From positions 1-17,059 of the forward strand of contig JBFXHX010000064.1 in the NCBI GenBank assembly GCA_050176585.1: DNA of 17,059 bases, in the 5' to 3' direction. This document shows, one piece after another, positions 14,473-17,059 of the stretch (the first letter of the stretch is position 1; each line of letters starts with the position of its first letter). The DNA comes from CAYYWP01 sp050176585. GTDB taxonomy: Bacteria > Desulfobacterota > Binatia > HRBIN30 > CADEER01. Made by a program: the position numbers and the translations under genes. The notes beneath the pieces were generated by a model. The model searched no databases, had not been told where the DNA came from, and saw only the letters and a program-made list of their open reading frames with translations.

Positions 14473-14700
14473 GCTCTACCGGCTCTGCGCAGTTTAGGAT
14501 GAGGGCTGTACGCTGTTCGCCGTGACGGTGTGCGCGGATGAGCGGATCAAGTCTCTAGCGCTTCGCGGTTTGGCGTGGCTGCACCGTCGATCGGCGACCC
14601 GGCAGCAGCACACCGGCGGAACAGCGTAACTGCCTAAGAGGCGTCGAGCTCTATCAAACAGACGGCCTGCCGCCTGCCGAAGCGCCCGGCGCTGGCACCA

Positions 14701-15255
14701 TCACCACACGAACGGAATGAGCCGCTTCACGCCCGCGCAGTACTGCGCGTATTCCTCCCCGAGCTGCGCGTACAGGCGCCGCTCCTCCTGCACCGCGCGC
14801 ACGGCGAGCACGAGCACACCGCACCCCCAGGTCACCGCCAAGAATGGGCGCGCCGCGGCGATCACCGGCGCCAATGCCACCAACAGGTAGGCGAAGTAGC
14901 AGGGATTCCGCACCAGACCGAAAGCGCCGTCGCGGCGCAGCACGGTCGGCCGGTCGTCCGGCAACCGGCGCTCGCCGAGCGGCATGATCTGCCGGCGGCC
15001 CCAGAGCCAGAACGCGACACCAAAGGCCAGCACGAGCAGCGCAACCAGGACGCGGCTCGGTGGCAGCGGGTCGGTCACACTGACCAGCGCCGAGCCGAGC
15101 GTGGCGTGCGCGCTCAGGGTGAACGGCGCCAACCGCACCCAGTAGCGTTCGGCGGCGGTGTAGTACGGCAGGGAGGCGAGCAGGTTCTCGGCCCGAAACA
15201 GGAACAACGGGATCCAGGCGGCGCCGAGCAGCACGCCGAGCGCGACTGCGACCAT
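14701..15255 (-). CDS. Isoprenylcysteine carboxyl methyltransferase (ICMT)-like integral membrane protein
   Basis: The 184-residue membrane protein resembles the ICMT / phospholipid-methyltransferase superfamily. It has hydrophobic segments at about 1-20, 67-85, 119-137 and 138-153. The C-terminal signature reads GLVRNPCYFAYLLVALAPV (RNPxY), then AVQEERRLYAQLGEEYAQYC, matching the family's EExxLxxxFGxxYxxY motif that binds SAM. Bacterial members methylate membrane-associated or lipid substrates, mostly unidentified. The ATG at 15253-15255 overlaps the stop of the upstream gene by one base (TGATG), so translation is probably coupled. A longer open frame to 15903 is antisense-style Arg-rich noise. 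It is the last gene of a three-gene overlapping operon. The 228 bases between it and the convergent ammonia-lyase hold no recognisable gene or strong hairpin. Confidence 0.85.
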   Translation of the reverse strand: MVAVALGVLLGAAWIPLFLFRAENLLASLPYYTAAERYWVRLAPFTLSAHATLGSALVSVTDPLPPSRVLVALLVLAFGVAFWLWGRRQIMPLGERRLPDDRPTVLRRDGAFGLVRNPCYFAYLLVALAPVIAAARPFLAVTWGCGVLVLAVRAVQEERRLYAQLGEEYAQYCAGVKRLIPFVW

Positions 15256-16259
15256 CAGCTCGTGGCCTCCTGCGGCACGGTCGGCGCGAAGGCGCGCGCC
15301 AACGAACAGCCGAGCAGCGGCAGCGAGGCGAGCCCGAGGCCGAGCAGCAGGGTCTCGTGCAGGCGGAGAATGACGGCGACGACGAAGCCGAGCTCCGCAT
15401 CGCCGGTGACCGAGCCGACCGTGAGCACCTGCGCTGCCTCGAGCGCGCCGAGACCGGCTGGGACGGGGACGGCCCGCGATAACCCGCCGCCGAGCAGGAC
15501 CGCCGCTACGGTGGAGAGGTCGAGCGCGAGCCCGAAGGCGAGGAACAGCGCCGCATATTGCGCGACGATGAGCAGCTCGGTGCCGAGCGCCATGGCCACC
15601 GCGGCGAGAAACGTCCGTGGATGCGCGCGGAAAAACACCACGATGTGCCCCTCCACGCGGGCGAGCGCATCGAACCACCGGGTGAAGCGCGGCGCGAGAC
15701 GGCGTGCGCGCGCGCCGTGCAGCGGTGCGAACGGCCGGCGCCCGCGCGACAGCTGGAACAACGGCGGGATCATCAACAGCAGCAAGATGGCCATCGCACC
15801 GCCGATCAGCAGCGCGTTCGCCGGCGCTCGTTGCGACCGGGCGAGCGCGATCACCGCCACGTACCCGAGCACCGCGCACATGTTGCCGATCAGATCCACC
15901 CACCGATCGAGCGCGACGCCGGCGGTGGCCGGCGCCAGAGCAGCGCCGTGCGCATGCGCGACCGCGATCCGCACGGGCTCACCCGCCAGCCGCGCCGACG
16001 GAACGAGCGCGCTCACCGCCTCACTGGCCAGGCGGCCGGCCACGCTGTGGGCCAGCGGAGGCGCGTGCCCGATCGCCCGCGCGATCAGGCGCCAGCGCGC
16101 GCCGTAGGCGATGAGCACCATACACGTAAGCGCGCCATAGAGCGCCAAGCCCTGCGGCGAGGCGCCGCGCAGGGCGCGCCCGACATCGCCGAGGCCGAAC
16201 CACCAGGCCAGCGCGACCACCAGCGCGATGCCGGCGGCAGCGGTCGCCCAGCGCGTCAT
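15255..16259 (-). CDS. YbhN / AglD-like multi-pass membrane protein (UPF0104, lysylphosphatidylglycerol synthase transmembrane region)
   Basis: The 334-residue integral membrane protein has about eight hydrophobic helices. It begins MTRWATAAAGIALVVALAWW and has the family's internal pattern GGLSRAVPVPAGLGALEAA (roughly 'PGGLGxxE') and a final LHETLLLGLGLASLPLLG helix. PF03706 covers the membrane part of MprF-like synthases and stand-alone YbhN/AglD proteins, which are linked to lipid flipping or to moving lipid-linked sugars; the precise activity is unknown. No catalytic lysyl-transfer domain is attached. The ATG at 16257-16259 overlaps the stop of the upstream deacetylase gene by four bases (ATGA), and its own stop overlaps the next start by one base, so all three genes are one translationally coupled unit. 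Confidence 0.87.
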   Translation of the reverse strand: MTRWATAAAGIALVVALAWWFGLGDVGRALRGASPQGLALYGALTCMVLIAYGARWRLIARAIGHAPPLAHSVAGRLASEAVSALVPSARLAGEPVRIAVAHAHGAALAPATAGVALDRWVDLIGNMCAVLGYVAVIALARSQRAPANALLIGGAMAILLLLMIPPLFQLSRGRRPFAPLHGARARRLAPRFTRWFDALARVEGHIVVFFRAHPRTFLAAVAMALGTELLIVAQYAALFLAFGLALDLSTVAAVLLGGGLSRAVPVPAGLGALEAAQVLTVGSVTGDAELGFVVAVILRLHETLLLGLGLASLPLLGCSLARAFAPTVPQEATS

Positions 16260-17059
16260 GTCGGGGCCGGCTCCGGAAAGACCTCGCAGATGGGCTTGAA
16301 GCGGCGCTCCACGAGCAGCGCGGCGAGGCGGGCGGGCAGCCGGCCGCGGCCGATGCGCAGCAGCCAGCGGCTGAGCTCCGGGCGCGTCGGTGACTCCGGA
16401 TCGATCTCCCACGGATGCAGATAGAAGGTGCCCGGCCCGATGTCGCGCTCGAACCGGTCGAGCGCGCGGCGCAGCAGGCGCGGCGGCAACACGCGCAATC
16501 CGCCGCCGCTGGCCAGCGGCAGGTGCCAGAAGCGAAAGAGCTGCAAGACCGCGACCGGCACCTCCCAGAGCCCATTGTGCAATCGATACGGCGCGCGCGG
16601 AGACACCAGCTCGAGGCCAGGCGGGCGATCGATCGCCAGCACGCTCGAATCGTACCCGAGCCCGAGGTCGCGCAGGACATCGACGGGCCAGCGCACGCCG
16701 GCGCGGATCGAGAAGTACGGGGCGCGAAAACCGCGCACCCGCGCGCCGCTCACATCCTCGATGGCGCGCAGCGAGCGTTCGACGTCGGCGCGGAACTCGC
16801 GCCACAGGAGCTCGCGCAGCGGGCGGTGGGCGTGGCCGTGGCTGGCGATCTCGTGACCGGCGGCGGCGATGCGGCGCACGAGCTGGGGGTACTGCTCGGC
16901 CACTTCGCCGAGCACGAAGAACGTCGCGCGTACGCCAGCCGCGGCGAAGTACTCCAGCAACCGATCCGTGTTGCGCTCGACGCGGTGCTGGGCGGGGTCC
17001 GACACGTGCAATCGGCCGTCGTGAAACCAGTCCTCCACGTCGACGCTCAGGGCGTGGCA
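16256..17059 (-). CDS. XrtA/PEP-CTERM-type polysaccharide deacetylase (5' end beyond window)
   Basis: The frame is open to the right edge and continues beyond it, so the N-terminus is missing. 267 residues are visible. The first reads CHALSVDVEDWFHDGR, containing the catalytic SVDVEDWFH motif of NodB-type carbohydrate esterase 4 deacetylases. Then come ATFFVLGEVAEQYPQLVRRI, the metal-binding SHGHAH, RGFRAPYFSI, YDSSV and a late FYLHPWEIDPESP. The last is typical of the DUF3473-containing deacetylases that accompany exosortase/EPS loci. It would remove N-acetyl groups from a polysaccharide or lipid-linked sugar. No signal peptide can be judged because the start is missing. It overlaps the following YbhN-like gene by four bases and leads the visible operon; genes further upstream may belong to it. 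Confidence 0.93.
   Translation of the reverse strand, partial: CHALSVDVEDWFHDGRLHVSDPAQHRVERNTDRLLEYFAAAGVRATFFVLGEVAEQYPQLVRRIAAAGHEIASHGHAHRPLRELLWREFRADVERSLRAIEDVSGARVRGFRAPYFSIRAGVRWPVDVLRDLGLGYDSSVLAIDRPPGLELVSPRAPYRLHNGLWEVPVAVLQLFRFWHLPLASGGGLRVLPPRLLRRALDRFERDIGPGTFYLHPWEIDPESPTRPELSRWLLRIGRGRLPARLAALLVERRFKPICEVFPEPAPT

Noticed and set aside
14473..14700. Terminator or small RNA between the convergent lyase and ICMT-like genes
   Set aside because: Only 4-bp inverted repeats could be found, with no T-run.
15256..15903. Upstream extension of the ICMT-like frame
   Set aside because: The extension is Arg-rich and overlaps the YbhN-like gene in another frame. The domain starts cleanly at the ATG at 15255.
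16260..16805. Upstream extension of the YbhN-like frame
   Set aside because: Out-of-frame reading of the deacetylase gene. The ATG at 16259, with its ATGA overlap, is the natural start.

Overview
The window is visibly very GC-rich, with G/C-ending codons and many long antisense shadow frames. Two things point to an uncultured soil or sediment bacterium of a Candidatus Binatota / former Deltaproteobacteria type: an F420-type (deazaflavin) oxidoreductase, and a huge secreted protein opening with dockerin-like CxGDCxGDGxVTVDEL repeats. This placement is an inference from gene style, not from a marker gene.

Left part (1-2401): the start of an unidentified membrane protein runs off the left edge on the minus strand. 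Next comes a frameshifted relic of an NCS1-type nucleobase permease (about 242-610). Two small minus-strand genes follow, a Ddn-type deazaflavin-dependent oxidoreductase and a DUF202 membrane protein. A 479-base gap precedes the next gene.

Middle (2402-9717): a stand-alone molybdopterin-binding large subunit of the xanthine dehydrogenase / aldehyde oxidase family is on the plus strand, without its usual FeS and FAD partner genes. It converges, across a 14-bp perfect hairpin, on a 1428-residue secreted mosaic protein on the minus strand. That protein combines dockerin-like EF hands, a LamG-like jellyroll, four QFG repeats, an M19/amidohydrolase-like domain and a Cys-rich tail. The 597 bases upstream of it hold a scrambled tryptophanase relic, with pieces on both strands.

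Right part (9718-17059): a B12-binding radical SAM protein (plus) converges on an FAD-dependent halogenase-like oxidoreductase (minus). The oxidoreductase is divergent from a MIO-type aromatic amino acid ammonia-lyase (plus). The lyase converges on a tightly overlapping minus-strand operon that enters from the right edge. This operon encodes an XrtA-type polysaccharide deacetylase, a YbhN/AglD-like multi-pass membrane protein and an isoprenylcysteine-methyltransferase-like membrane enzyme. An ammonia-lyase next to a halogenase-like flavoenzyme is typical of aryl-polyene/flexirubin pigment loci. The window contains no ketosynthase, ACP or CoA ligase, so a pigment or aromatic-lipid locus is only a hypothesis, to be settled by the flanking sequence.

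No rRNA, tRNA, CRISPR array, insertion sequence or replication origin was recognised.
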